DNA of 64,000 nt from Clostridia bacterium. GTDB taxonomy: Bacteria; Bacillota; Clostridia; Christensenellales; CAG-314. This document shows positions 40,590 to 51,500 of the stretch, piece by piece. Where the stretch lies: the NCBI GenBank assembly GCA_028703495.1, contig JAQVMT010000001.1:215117-279116 (forward strand), in the 5' to 3' direction. The notes under the pieces are model-generated. The model worked only from the letters and a program-made list of their open reading frames with translations. It did not search any database and had not been told where the DNA came from. The position numbers and the translations under genes are program-made. Every line of letters starts with the position of its first letter. Position 1 is the first letter of the stretch.

Positions 40590-42755
40590 TTATTTCTTTC
40601 CGTAGACGTAATCGTAAACCGAAATCAAATTCGAATAGGACGAGTCGTTGATAACGTCATCGGCATCTGCGCGCTTGTTCCTGCCAAGCAAACCGCCGAT
40701 AAAGTTCTTAACCTTTTCGATACCACGCGCTTTCGGAGGTGCGAACGGTACAAGTCCGCCGTCGCCGTAGCTCTCGTCGATGTCTTCCTTTTCCAACGTG
40801 AAGCTCTCTATCTCTTCACTGCCGTTTACCCCCGATCGGCTGTCGAGTCCGTTATCATCATCATCGAATAAGTCGTAAGTGCGGTTATTCTTTGAAGTTG
40901 CTCGATCGCCTTGTTGTGCACCCTTTGCTTCTCGGTCATTTGTACGATTACTTTCCGCGGCTCTTTCGCTCTTCGGTTCATTGAAAAGGTCCTTGTAATC
41001 CTTGTCAACGGATGCGTTATTCTTATTGTTCGATGTGCTTGATACGTTATTTGTTTTACCCGAGGCACTTTTTGTGTTTGGCTCCACACTGTCAGCAGCA
41101 GGCGAGGTTCTTGCAGTTTGCGCAGCACTTGCCGCACCGTCCAAAGCGTTATTTTGCATCGGCATATCGACTTGGCTTGTATTCGAAGTCGCAGACTCGG
41201 TAGCTTTCGCTGCTCGCAAGTTCTCGGAGGTATAGGCTTTGCCTTGACCGACATCGGGCGTATCGTCTCGGTCGGACGATTTTGCATTACTACTGCTAGA
41301 AGCTTGCGCGTAAACGTTTCCGTTTCGGTTATCCGACTCGCGTTCGGATTGAGCTTTATCGCCGTTGATTCTGCCAACTTGTTCGTCGCCGCCTAAAATA
41401 ATTACCGTTTCGCCGTCCTCGTTTCGGGTAAAGCTTTTATTTCCGACACTCGAAGCCGACTGCACAATCCTTTCGGCAAGCAGTCGAGCCTTCTCCTCAT
41501 CGGATAGATCCTCGGGTAAATCGTTTACGGGAACGGCAACGTAGACAGTACCGTCCTCCTTCCAAATCTCTCCGTTTGCGTTACGGTTGTTATTAGCGAA
41601 GGGATTTGAGGCGTTACCGTAGTTAGATTCATAGCCGTTTTGACCGTTTGGGTATTGACCGCCAAAGTTTCCGTTAATCGGCTGTTGATTATATCCGTTG
41701 TTGTACGTTTGTCCGAATCCGTTGTAATCGGGCTGTCCGTAACTGTTATTTTGCCCGTTTTGCGGATTCTGTGCATAGCCGAAATCCGAAGCGGGTCTGT
41801 TAAATGGATTCCCATTTGCTCCGTTGCCGTTTTGTCCGTAGGGCAAATACTGTTGAGGATAGCCGTTCTGACCGTAGGAATATCCACCCTGATTGTTACC
41901 GCTCGGATTATTAAAGCGATTCAAATAACCGTCAGGACGGCTGTAGTCGGGTATACTGCCGTTGCGATAATCGCCGAAGGTCCCGTTGTACGGCGATCCG
42001 AATTGCGAATATGGCTGTGAATTGCCGTAGCCGTAATCGTTTTGCCCATAACCGTAAGGATTTTGCTTGATGACAGGTTCGACCGAGATCACGGGATTAA
42101 TGGTTATCGGTATCTCGATTGCATTAGGCCTTTGCCCGTAACCATTCGAAAACATGTTTTGACCGCCGAAGGGATTCGCCTGAAAACCTCCGTTAGGCGC
42201 ACTGTTTTGATTCTGATAACCGTTAGGTGCACCGTTTTGATTCTGAAAGCCGTTTGGATTATTTTGCGCGTTATAAGGGTTGTTTTGATAACCGCCCTCA
42301 ACGCTACCGCCATCGCCATTATTGCCGCTTTTTTTCGTGAAGCTCTTAATGTGGGGATTAATGTCAATCTTTTCCCCTTCTATATGATAATTCTCGCTTA
42401 TATTTTTTTCCTTGACTGTTTCCTGCTCCTCATCGAAATCCTCGGTAGCGTTAACCTTGTCCATAAAGCTTTCACCGCCTGTGGACATCGCGCGATTCTC
42501 CCTTTTGACCGCTTCCCCTTTCGAATTTGTGGCAAGGTCGATATCCTCGACAAAAAACATGTCCCAACCCTCAAATTGCTCGGACTTTAAAATGTCTTTT
42601 ATGTCGATTTTATGCTTTGCACCCTCGTTGAGATAATTCAAGCTTTGGTTGACGTCTACATCTCCGAACATAAAACTCGGAAGCGCAAACTTACCGCCTA
42701 CCTCCACAATCGGTTCAACCTTTTTTTCCTCTTTTGCAAACACCGATTTAAGCAT
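40590..42755 (-). CDS. 721-aa N/G/Q/Y-rich low-complexity (prion-like) protein
   Basis: Long uninterrupted ORF; central region of GYQNQN/YGQNGY/NPF motifs; no signal peptide or TM; acidic/polar C-terminal part. Confidence 0.8.
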   Translation of the reverse strand: MLKSVFAKEEKKVEPIVEVGGKFALPSFMFGDVDVNQSLNYLNEGAKHKIDIKDILKSEQFEGWDMFFVEDIDLATNSKGEAVKRENRAMSTGGESFMDKVNATEDFDEEQETVKEKNISENYHIEGEKIDINPHIKSFTKKSGNNGDGGSVEGGYQNNPYNAQNNPNGFQNQNGAPNGYQNQNSAPNGGFQANPFGGQNMFSNGYGQRPNAIEIPITINPVISVEPVIKQNPYGYGQNDYGYGNSQPYSQFGSPYNGTFGDYRNGSIPDYSRPDGYLNRFNNPSGNNQGGYSYGQNGYPQQYLPYGQNGNGANGNPFNRPASDFGYAQNPQNGQNNSYGQPDYNGFGQTYNNGYNQQPINGNFGGQYPNGQNGYESNYGNASNPFANNNRNANGEIWKEDGTVYVAVPVNDLPEDLSDEEKARLLAERIVQSASSVGNKSFTRNEDGETVIILGGDEQVGRINGDKAQSERESDNRNGNVYAQASSSSNAKSSDRDDTPDVGQGKAYTSENLRAAKATESATSNTSQVDMPMQNNALDGAASAAQTARTSPAADSVEPNTKSASGKTNNVSSTSNNKNNASVDKDYKDLFNEPKSERAAESNRTNDREAKGAQQGDRATSKNNRTYDLFDDDDNGLDSRSGVNGSEEIESFTLEKEDIDESYGDGGLVPFAPPKARGIEKVKNFIGGLLGRNKRADADDVINDSSYSNLISVYDYVYGKK

Positions 42756-43106
42756 CCCCCTTTATTCCATCGATCAACCGCTCCGTTCGAGCGTAAAATA
42801 TCGACCTTCGCCGATTCACACTCCCGTCCGTTACGCATTCGCGGAAGACCGTGCACATAGTTATATTTTGCGCATCGCACAATGCAGCGCCGTCCCGATT
42901 CCCTACAATACGCGCATTGTACAATAATATATTCACATAGTATGGTAACATAACCGACCGCTTTTTGCAAGCATAATAAAGAATTTTTTATAAAAATAAC
43001 CCGAAAACGGAGCAATTACCGCCTTTTGGGTAAAATTGCTTATAACTGAAGCCAAAAAACAAAGAGCAGAAATTCGGCAAAATCTCCGAAAAAATAGTAC
43101 AAACCA

Positions 43107-43135
43107 AAACGGAGTGTAAAAATCACACTCCGTTT
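43107..43135. terminator. Intrinsic-terminator-like hairpin downstream of the ferredoxin gene
   Basis: AAACGGAGTGT...ACACTCCGTTT. Confidence 0.75.
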
Positions 43136-43266
43136 CGATAAATCGATAAGCTCGAAACGCTTCCTAAGGCACGGAAATTACTCGCTAAAGTCAGCTATTA
43201 TCCAAATGAGTCGGAAAACGTTTTCGATTCTATCGGGACTTAAATTAGATCAGTCCCTCCTACTTC

Positions 43267-43434
43267 CTAACCCTCGATAGCGTTAACGGGGCAAGAAGCA
43301 GCGCAAGCGCCACAATCCACACAAACATCGGGGTCGATAACATAGGTTTCGTCGCCCTCACTGATCGCGCTAAAAGGGCAAACACCCGCGCAAGTTCCGC
43401 ATTTAATGCAAGTCGATGTAATCTTATGAGCCAT
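43267..43434 (-). CDS. 2[4Fe-4S] ferredoxin
   Basis: MAHKITSTCIKCGTCAGVCPFSAISEGDETYVIDPDVCVDCGACAASCPVNAIEG (two CxxCxxCxxxCP); below the ORF-track cutoff. Confidence 0.96.
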   Translation of the reverse strand: MAHKITSTCIKCGTCAGVCPFSAISEGDETYVIDPDVCVDCGACAASCPVNAIEG

Positions 43435-43608
43435 GTTCTTTTCTCCTTACTTCAGCCGCAAAACCCAACCTAGCCTTAATACATGGCTCAGGTGAGGTTC
43501 TATGACCATATTTGCTCTCGCAACTAAGATTATAACATACAATCGGCTGTTTGTCTAAAAAAAACAGAGGGTTTTCAAAAATTTTCCCGACGAGCGATTA
43601 TTAAGCTA

Positions 43609-43667
43609 ATTGCCAAAGTAAGTTCCACAGTGGTATTTAGTTATGGAAGCTACCTTGGCAATTAACT
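43609..43667. repeat. Palindromic dispersed element, copy B
   Basis: ATTGCCAAAGTAAGTTCCACAGTGG...CTACCTTGGCAATTAACT; TA flanks on both sides. Confidence 0.85.
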
Positions 43668-43711
43668 AAGGGAAAAATCGTGAAGTTTTGGATAAATACA
43701 CAGAAAAACGT

Positions 43712-43741
43712 TTGACAGAGGGTGGAGTTATCTGCTAAAAT
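43712..43741 (+). promoter_or_regulatory. Promoter of infC-rpmI-rplT
   Basis: TTGACA, 18 nt, TGC-TAAAAT. Confidence 0.75.
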
Positions 43742-43822
43742 ACATAGGCTAAGCGGAAGTCCACCTTCTCACCAAACGGTTTCTGTATTGTTTGGTATAA
43801 TTATGATAATATGTTTTCATAT

Positions 43823-43856
43823 TGTGTGGATTTTTGCGTCCGCACATTTTTATTTT
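43823..43856 (+). promoter_or_regulatory. Terminator/attenuator-like hairpin in the infC leader
   Basis: TGTGTGGA-TTTTTGCG-TCCGCACA followed by TTTTTATTTTA, just before the Shine-Dalgarno. Confidence 0.6.
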
Positions 43857-43872
43857 ACGGAGGTATAATACT

Positions 43873-44397
43873 ATCAAAGAACTTCAGATCAATGAACAAA
43901 TCAGAGACAGCGAAATTCGCCTTTTGAACGTAGACGGCGATATGGTCGGTATTGTTAACATCAAGGAAGCTCAAAGAACAGCAAGAGATATGCAACTTGA
44001 TTTGGTAAAGATCTCGCCTAATGCGAATCCGCCCGTGTGCAAAATAATGGATTACGGAAAATTCCGTTATGAGCAGATCAAGAAGGAAAAGGAATTAAAG
44101 CGCAATCAAAAGATTGTGGAGTTAAAGGAAGTCCAACTATCCATGACGATCGACGACGGCGATTTGCAAACGAAGATGAAAAATGCGAGAAAGTTTATTG
44201 CCGAAGGTAATAAAGTCAAGGTTTCTTTGAGAATGAAGGGACGGCAAATTGCATTTGCAAAAAATGCCGAAGAGGTAGTGAAAAAATTCGGAGAAATGCT
44301 GTCGGACGTGGCAACGGTCGAGAAAATGCCGTTGCTCGAGGGTAAGAACATCAAAATGATTCTTGCTCCCGTTGCAGACAAAAAGAAAAGTAAATAA
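43873..44397 (+). CDS. infC: Translation initiation factor IF-3, probable AUC start
   Basis: (M)[39 protein letters not shown] at 43859-43863; the only upstream ATG lies before the SD. Confidence 0.92.
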   Translation: MKELQINEQIRDSEIRLLNVDGDMVGIVNIKEAQRTARDMQLDLVKISPNANPPVCKIMDYGKFRYEQIKKEKELKRNQKIVELKEVQLSMTIDDGDLQTKMKNARKFIAEGNKVKVSLRMKGRQIAFAKNAEEVVKKFGEMLSDVATVEKMPLLEGKNIKMILAPVADKKKSK

Positions 44398-44411
44398 CGG
44401 AGGAAAGCTAT

Positions 44412-44606
44412 ATGCCAAAACAGAAATCCCACACAGGTGCGGCAAAACGTTTCAGCGTGAAAAAAAGCGGAAAGGTAAAGCGCGCGCAAATGGGCAAGAA
44501 CCATATTTTGAACAAAAAGACAACAAAAAGAACTAGGAACCTAAGAGGACCTGCATACGTTGATAAAACGCAAGAGAAGACGATGAGACGTCTGCTGCCC
44601 TATTAA
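44412..44606 (+). CDS. rpmI: 50S ribosomal protein L35
   Basis: [45 protein letters not shown]. Confidence 0.97.
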   Translation: MPKQKSHTGAAKRFSVKKSGKVKRAQMGKNHILNKKTTKRTRNLRGPAYVDKTQEKTMRRLLPY

Positions 44607-44617
44607 GGAGGGAATAA

Positions 44618-44968
44618 ATGAGAATTAAACGTTCGGTTAACGCGTTGAAAAAGCGCAGGAAGATATTAAAACTCGCAAAAGGCTATTTCGGACTGAAGAG
44701 CACGAACTACAGAATTGCCCGCGAAGCGGTTATGAAGAGCGGCAACTACGCATATGTCGGAAGAAAGCAACGCAAACGCGACTTCAGAAGACTTTGGATT
44801 GCTCGTATCAACGCCGCATGCAGACACAACGGAATGAGTTATTCTACATTCATCAACGGCTTGAAGAAGGCAAACGTCGAATTGAATAGAAAGGCACTTG
44901 CCGAAATCGCAGTAAGCGATGCTAAAGGCTTTTCGGAGCTGTGCAAAACCGCTAAAGCCGCTTTATAG
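44618..44968 (+). CDS. rplT: 50S ribosomal protein L20
   Basis: [67 protein letters not shown]. Confidence 0.98.
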   Translation: MRIKRSVNALKKRRKILKLAKGYFGLKSTNYRIAREAVMKSGNYAYVGRKQRKRDFRRLWIARINAACRHNGMSYSTFINGLKKANVELNRKALAEIAVSDAKGFSELCKTAKAAL

Positions 44969-45210
44969 GCTTAATCGGTGCGCCGTTTCCTAACCCAATT
45001 TTGGGCGGGAGCTGGCTCACAGGCATTTGTGACGACCATTTCAAGCTCGGAAGCACGGTTTTAGTATTAAACCGTGGAATAAACGCAGTTTATTATGGTT
45101 TCAAGCGTTAGCGCAGAAATCATCTTACGATAGTTTCTATTATATAGATGAAAGCACATAAGGGGGGACAGATCGACTGTCCTCTTTGCATTAAAAGGAG
45201 TTTTGTTGTG

Positions 45211-45963
45211 ATGCTTTTGGGGAAGAACAGCGTGATACTTGCCGATGCAAGGAAGCTTTTGCAAAAGAAGTACAGACAGTCTTACGGATTGTTCTTAATC
45301 GAGGGAGAAAAGCTTGTTCGCGATGCCGTGCGCTTTGGAATAGAACTTAAATCGATCTTTATTGCGGCATCCAAAGAGGAGGCTTTTGCAGACTTGACGG
45401 CTTCGCTTTCGTGTTCGGCTTATGTTATAGCCGATGCGGAAATGAAAACGCTTTCGGATACGGTTACGCCGCAAGGGGTGGTTGCCGTGTGTAAAATTCC
45501 CGAAGAAAGCATTGGAACAGGCGATATGCTCGTGCTTGACGGAGTACAAGATCCGTCGAATATGGGTGTGATACTGCGGACGGCTTGCGGCGCGGGTTTT
45601 TGCAACGTTTTTTGCATCGATTGCGTGGATCCTTTCTCGCCGAAATGTATCAGAAGCGGAATGAGCTCGCAATTCGTTTTAAATATTGTGTGCGGTTCTG
45701 CGGACGTTTTATACGGGCTGTTAAGTGGCAGAGAGGTAATTGTTGCCGATATGGGCGGTGAGGACGTAGCCGACTACGCGAGGAGTAGAAATAAGAACGC
45801 GCCTATCGCGTTGGTTTTGGGGAGCGAGGGTATGGGAGTTTCGCGGATTATGCGTGAACGCGCCGATCGTTCGATTTCCGTTCGTATGGAAAACGGTTTG
45901 GAGTCGCTCAATGTCGCCGTAAGCGCGGGAATTATTATGTATATTCTAAAAATATACTTTTGA
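45211..45963 (+). CDS. TrmH/SpoU-family RNA 2'-O-methyltransferase
   Basis: VQDPSNMGVILRTACGAGF, ALVLGSEGMGVS, SVRMENGLESLNVAVSAGIIMY. Confidence 0.92.
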   Translation: MLLGKNSVILADARKLLQKKYRQSYGLFLIEGEKLVRDAVRFGIELKSIFIAASKEEAFADLTASLSCSAYVIADAEMKTLSDTVTPQGVVAVCKIPEESIGTGDMLVLDGVQDPSNMGVILRTACGAGFCNVFCIDCVDPFSPKCIRSGMSSQFVLNIVCGSADVLYGLLSGREVIVADMGGEDVADYARSRNKNAPIALVLGSEGMGVSRIMRERADRSISVRMENGLESLNVAVSAGIIMYILKIYF

Positions 45964-46096
45964 TTCGTTCTATGTAACGTAACAAATAAATTCTTTTGGT
46001 ACTTTCTATGTTACGTAACAAATAGAAAGAACTTCTGAATCGTTCTAAGCAACGCAACAAATTAAAAAAACTTTTGATTCGTTCTATGTAACGTAA
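45957..46096. repeat. Tandem repeat, period 36-39 bp, 4 units
   Basis: CTTTTGATTCGTTCTATGTAACGTAACAAAT-type units starting 45957, 45993, 46032, 46071; overlaps the methyltransferase stop codon. Confidence 0.85.
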
Positions 46097-46543
46097 GAAC
46101 TCCGATGCTTACTTACGCCGGGAGTAGTCGTTTTGCAAATGCAAAGTGATTGCACAAGATTGAACAAGCGTGGGGCTAACCTCGCGTTTTTTACGGATTA
46201 TGGCGTATTTGCGGCGCATATGGTTGACATACGAGGATTAAAAGCGTATAATTTCACCGATAATATGAAAATGGAGGAAGCCGACTGTTTAGATTTTTTA
46301 CATGCACGCGTATAAGCTGTTCTTGTCGGGAGCGATAAACGATTGAGCTATCGATGCAGACGCTGATATTACCCTTCGGGTACATAAGGCGTTTTTACGG
46401 AGCGAGAAACGCTGTCGAAGGAAGGTAACGCGATAAATATCGGAGCCGACGATGCGGATATAAAATGAATGTCTAGCGAGTAGGGCGAGCTTTTGTGGGC
46501 GCGGTGCAAATGAATATCGGATAGATTTTCGGCGATTAGAGGT

Positions 46544-47287
46544 ATGTCAGGACATAGTAAATGGGCAAACAATAAGGCTAAGAAAGAAAAAGGTGACGCC
46601 CAAAGGGCAAGGATTTTCACAAAAATTGCAAGAGAAATCGGAGTGGCGGTGCGTGCCAGCGGCGCGGATCCCGACCACAACAGCAAACTTTACGATATTA
46701 TATTGAAAGCTCGCGCCAATAATATGCCTAACGACAATATCGCCAGAAGTATAAAAAAAGCTGCGGGCGACAACGACGGAGCTGTGTATGAAAGCCTAAT
46801 TTACGAGGGCTACGGTGTCGGAGGAAGCGCGGTAATCGTGGATGTCTTGACCGATAAAAAGAACAGAACAGCGGGAGATTTGCGCCATCTGTTCGATAAA
46901 TACGGTGGAAGTATGGGAACCACCAACTGTGCGCTTATAATGTTCGACAAGAAGGGAGTTATCGTATGCAAACGTCCCGACGGGGCATCCGAAGACGATA
47001 TCTACGAAATTGCCTTGGATTCGGGCTGCGACGATGTCTTGATTGACGAGGAGGTTTACGAGGTGTATACCGCGCCGAGCGACCTAAACGCAGTCAGAGT
47101 TTCACTCGAACAAGAAAAACAAACCGTAATGCAGGCTGAAATTGCCTATATGCCCAACAACACCGTGGATTTGACCGAAGAAAATTTGGAGCGTTTCACA
47201 AAAATGATTGAGCTTATGGAGGACAACGACGACGTCCAAAACGTTTACCACAACGTCAACCTTCCCGAAGAACCCGAGGAGGAATAG
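46544..47287 (+). CDS. YebC/PmpR-family regulator
   Basis: MSGHSKWANNKAKKEKGDAQRARIFTKIAREI...NMPNDNIARSIKKAAG...YEGYGVGGSAVIVDVLTDKKNRT. Confidence 0.96.
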   Translation: MSGHSKWANNKAKKEKGDAQRARIFTKIAREIGVAVRASGADPDHNSKLYDIILKARANNMPNDNIARSIKKAAGDNDGAVYESLIYEGYGVGGSAVIVDVLTDKKNRTAGDLRHLFDKYGGSMGTTNCALIMFDKKGVIVCKRPDGASEDDIYEIALDSGCDDVLIDEEVYEVYTAPSDLNAVRVSLEQEKQTVMQAEIAYMPNNTVDLTEENLERFTKMIELMEDNDDVQNVYHNVNLPEEPEEE

Positions 47288-47556
47288 GACTTTTTCGTCC
47301 ATATTCACCGATCCCCTGTTCTTGTGAAATTAGTTTCGGCATTTGCACTTGCCATATTTGATCGGTTTTAGGTGCTCTAACGCCATTGCATTGCATTCGA
47401 CAAGCTTCGCTTGGCTTTCATTCTCGGTGAGTATACTAAAGGAGTAAGCCCCCGTAGGTTTTGAGAGCTAATTATAGATGATCAGCTTCAATGTGCTAAC
47501 CGAAGGCATAAGGGATACGTTGTTTAATTATTATTTAATTGATTGAGTTTTTAGAG

Positions 47557-47584
47557 TCCCCTCGGAAAACCGAGGGGATTTTGC
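47557..47584 (+). terminator. Intrinsic terminator after yebC
   Basis: TCCCCTCGG-AAAA-CCGAGGGGATTTT. Confidence 0.85.
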
Positions 47585-47760
47585 GTGTTCTATGAGACCT
47601 TATTTATTCTCCGCTTGCCCAAAAGTGCTATGCTACAATAAGTTGGATACGAAAGTGAAAAGTATCTCGAGGTGCTTTTTTTGCATATCCTTTGTATTAT
47701 TCATAAATTTTATCGAAATAAATAAAGCCGTAATCTCCATACTTTATGAACGAGACGTTT

Positions 47761-47901
47761 TCGATTCTATTTGTACACATTTCAGCTCTTTTTTGAATTT
47801 TATTCTCCAAGCTGTACGAACAAAGCTCCTTTCGATTCTATTTGTACACTTTTCAGCTCCTTTTTGATAATTATTCTCCAAGCTGCACGAATAAAGCTCT
47901 T
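47761..47901. repeat. 71-bp direct tandem duplication
   Basis: TCGATTCTATTTGTACACATTTCAGCTC...CCAAGCTGTACGAACAAAGCTC at 47761 and again at 47832. Confidence 0.9.
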
Positions 47902-48559
47902 ATCGGCTCGGTTAAAACTCTTTTTTTATCTTTCTTGGTTAAAATATCCGCAAATATTCAGATACAGGAATTATTGCGCGCTTTTAGAGTGTGAATTTTG
48001 ATAATACCTAGTAATAAGATAAAGCGAAAAAACAAGTACAAGTTTTTCTAATGAGCCATTGACTTTGAGATGAAAGTGTGCTACAATGCCGTAAATGCAA
48101 AAAATTTTAATTATTGCAATATCTTAGTGCTAGGAGAACACAAAGACATCACGTGCAAAAGCAGCTACTTTGAATCAATTCCCGATAACGATGAGGTTGA
48201 GATAGCGGTCGTGCAGGCAAAAGCAGCTACTTGGAATAAAATACACATTCGGTATGCTGTAAAAGTTGTCTTACGAGAAACAGCACGATACAAACATAAC
48301 AAAAGCCGACTGCGTTCCCACGCAATAGTTGATGTGTTTACGGTGATAAAAACGAAGTTTTGCGGATTCACTCTATGAACCGCTTGATACGCATATAGAA
48401 TACGGATTTTCGAGAGAAGCTTTCTTGCCGAAGCATTATAAAGCAGAGCTATGTGATTTAAGGTGAAGGGAGGGATGCTCAAGCTGCGTGTTCGACTCGG
48501 TGTATTTATCGGTGATTGGTCTTTATTCGCTTGACAATGATTTCTTAGGAGGTAACACA

Positions 48560-51500
48560 ATGAAAGGCAAAACAAAAGTAGTGGTCTTGATGCTTATCGC
48601 GGCAATTGTATTCAGTTGCACGGCGTTTGGCGCGGGCTTTGCCGAAGATGCAAGCGGTTCGACGATATTGAACATACGCAAGGCGGATGTGGCTGTCGAC
48701 GGGCTTAAGCTTGCAGGAGAGGCGGTAAACGTAACACAGAGCGAGTTGTTCGGTGACGACGATCTACTGTGGGTTATGGTCAGACTGGACGAGGGTTTGG
48801 TCGGACTGTATCTGGATGGAAACGTGAGAGGCACATTTGCAGACTATGCGAAAAGCAAGGAAGGGCAAATGATTACCGAACAAATGCTTGACGAGCAGGC
48901 GGCGGTGCTGGATTTGATGAACGGCAAGGGAATCGATTACACGATATCTCACAGATACACGACACTTTTAAATGGTATGGCGGTGCAAATCAAGCATTCG
49001 CAAATCGATACATTAAAAGCGATTGCAGGTGTGAAAAATGTGTACATATCGGAGTTTTACGATGTACCCGAGACGACTTACGGAACTAACGGTTCGATAT
49101 CGAGCGCATTTGACCTTAACGGAATGATGAGCAACGAAACAGGCTATAACGGTGAAGGCACGGTTATAGCAATTTTAGATACAGGCTTGGATTATGAACA
49201 CTCGGCTTTCAACAGTGCGATATCCAATCCTACCATCAATTTTGAAAATTTGAGTGCGCTTACGCAATCTTTGTATTGCACCCAATTGGTGGGAGCCGAT
49301 AACATTGCCGAGTATGCTTATATAAATGAAAAAGTACCGTTCGGTTTTGACTATGCCGATATGGATAACGATGTTATTCCCGATATAGGTGCAGTGTGGG
49401 ATTACGGCGGATACCACGGAACGCACGTTGCGGGTATTGCCGCAGGCGACGACGATCAAATTACCGCTGCAGCAAGTCAGGCGCAGCTAGCAATATTCAA
49501 GGTATTTAGTGACTATTCGGGTGGAGCATATATGACAGATATCGTTGCCGCATTAGGTGACGTTTTGGTATTGGGTTGCGATGTTGCCAATTTAAGTTTG
49601 GGTTCGGCTGCAGGCTTTACAGCCGAGGATCCCAATGCTGCCGCATTCATCAACGAGATATACGATCTGATTGCGCAAACAGGCTTGATAATGTGCTGCT
49701 CGACGGGTAACGACAATCCCCAAGACCAGTCGCTTCTGAATCTAACGAGTAATCCGGACAACGGAATTGTGGGAAGTCCCGCTTCCTACAACGGAACACT
49801 GGGAATAGGTTCTATCGACAATGCGGTGCTGATGCTTGCCGACTTTAACGGTACTGACATCTATTTGGTTAACGCCGTGGATTCGGACAGCAAAAAGTAT
49901 GATTTTTATTCGTTGCTGGGCGAAAAAACGACGGCTGCTTTTGACTTTGTGGCTTTAGATGCTTTCGGATACGAAGCAGACTATGAGGGATTGGACGTTA
50001 CGGGTAAAATCGTATTGATTCCTCGTGGAGAGATATCCTTCCAAGAAAAGCAAGAGATTGCCGCTCAAATGGGCGCGATTGCCTGCTTAGTTATCAATAC
50101 GGACGAAAACGAGATAGTAAATATGGTTATAGGGGATCTCAAGATACCTACCGCGTGCGTTGTGCTAAATGAGAATTCGTTAGCAATGTTTGAGGCTGCA
50201 ACGGGTTCGATGACCTTTGACAAGAGCGCGATGATGCTCAATATTTCGTCTTATTCATCGGCGGGTGTTTTGTCCGATTTGACGATCGGCGTCGATGTTG
50301 TCGGCGTCGGCGGAAGCGTAAGATCTTCCATTAACGCATGGTTCGATATGATTAACGATACGGAAGGCTACGTTGTTATGAGCGGAACGAGTATGTCTTC
50401 GCCCAACGTTGCGTCTACCTTTGCGGTATTGAAGGGCTATTTGAAGCAGATGTATCCCGAAAAGTCAAACATAGAGTTGAGGGAGCTTTGCTATCAGGTA
50501 ATGATGAGTACGGCTTATGCCATGACGGATGCGGACGGCAATTATGTATCGCCGCGTTATCAGGGCGCAGGTTTGGTCGATGTAAACAATGCTGTTGCCG
50601 CAGAGGCTTATTTGACGGTTACAGGAAGCGACAGAGTTAAGCTCTCGCTCGGCGATGACGAGGAGAAGACAGGTATTTATACCCTTAGCTTCAATTTGGT
50701 AAACGTAAGCGAGAACGCAAAAACCTTTGACATTAAGGCGACTGCCGCAACGGCTTTGGCTGCAAACGATAGAATTACCGCTGGCACATATGCGTTTGAG
50801 GGATTCGACGTGACCTACAGTGCCAAAAACGGAGTTATCGAAGGTAACTCCATTACGGTTGAAGGCGGACAAACGGCAAAAGTAAAGGTTGTTATCGTTT
50901 TATCCGAAAATAACAAGGCATATCTGGAAGAAAACTATGTAAACGGCGGTTACGTCGAGGGCTACGTGGTTTTGGCGGAAGCAGACGGAATCGATTTAAG
51001 TATTCCTTATGTCGCTTTTTACGGCGATTGGGAACAAGCTCCTATCTTCGAGCCTACTTACTTTGAGTATTTGGAAGGTGCACCAGTTCAGGGTACGGTT
51101 GTCGATATTCTCGCGGCTATGGTTCTGGGCAGCGCCGGAAATATCACGATTATAACCACATACGGCTTGGGCAGATATTACTATGCGACCGACTTCGGTG
51201 TGGAATCTCCCAAAGGCTCCGAGGACTATATCTCCTTGGGATATACCGGATCGGTTTACTGCTTGTCGTTCGGAACCTTGCGTAATCTCGACAATATGGA
51301 GATCAAGATTTTCGACAAGTACACGGGCGGCGAGGTAATATGTGATTATCTCGTTAATATCAAAAAGAATTTTTACAGTGATGGCTGGACAATAACAGAG
51401 ATTGAAGTTTCGTTTTCGGGTTTATCTCCCAAGACTATGGGCTTTATGAACAATCAATCGCTGATTTTGAAAATCAACGGCAGCTTTAACGGCGTATGGA

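Noticed and set aside
43822-43872. Upstream ATG start for infC as in the ORF track
   Set aside because: It lies before the Shine-Dalgarno and inside the terminator-like hairpin; encoded extension does not resemble IF3.
46369-46686. 105-aa minus ORF overlapping the yebC start
   Set aside because: Antisense to a clear YebC N-terminus.
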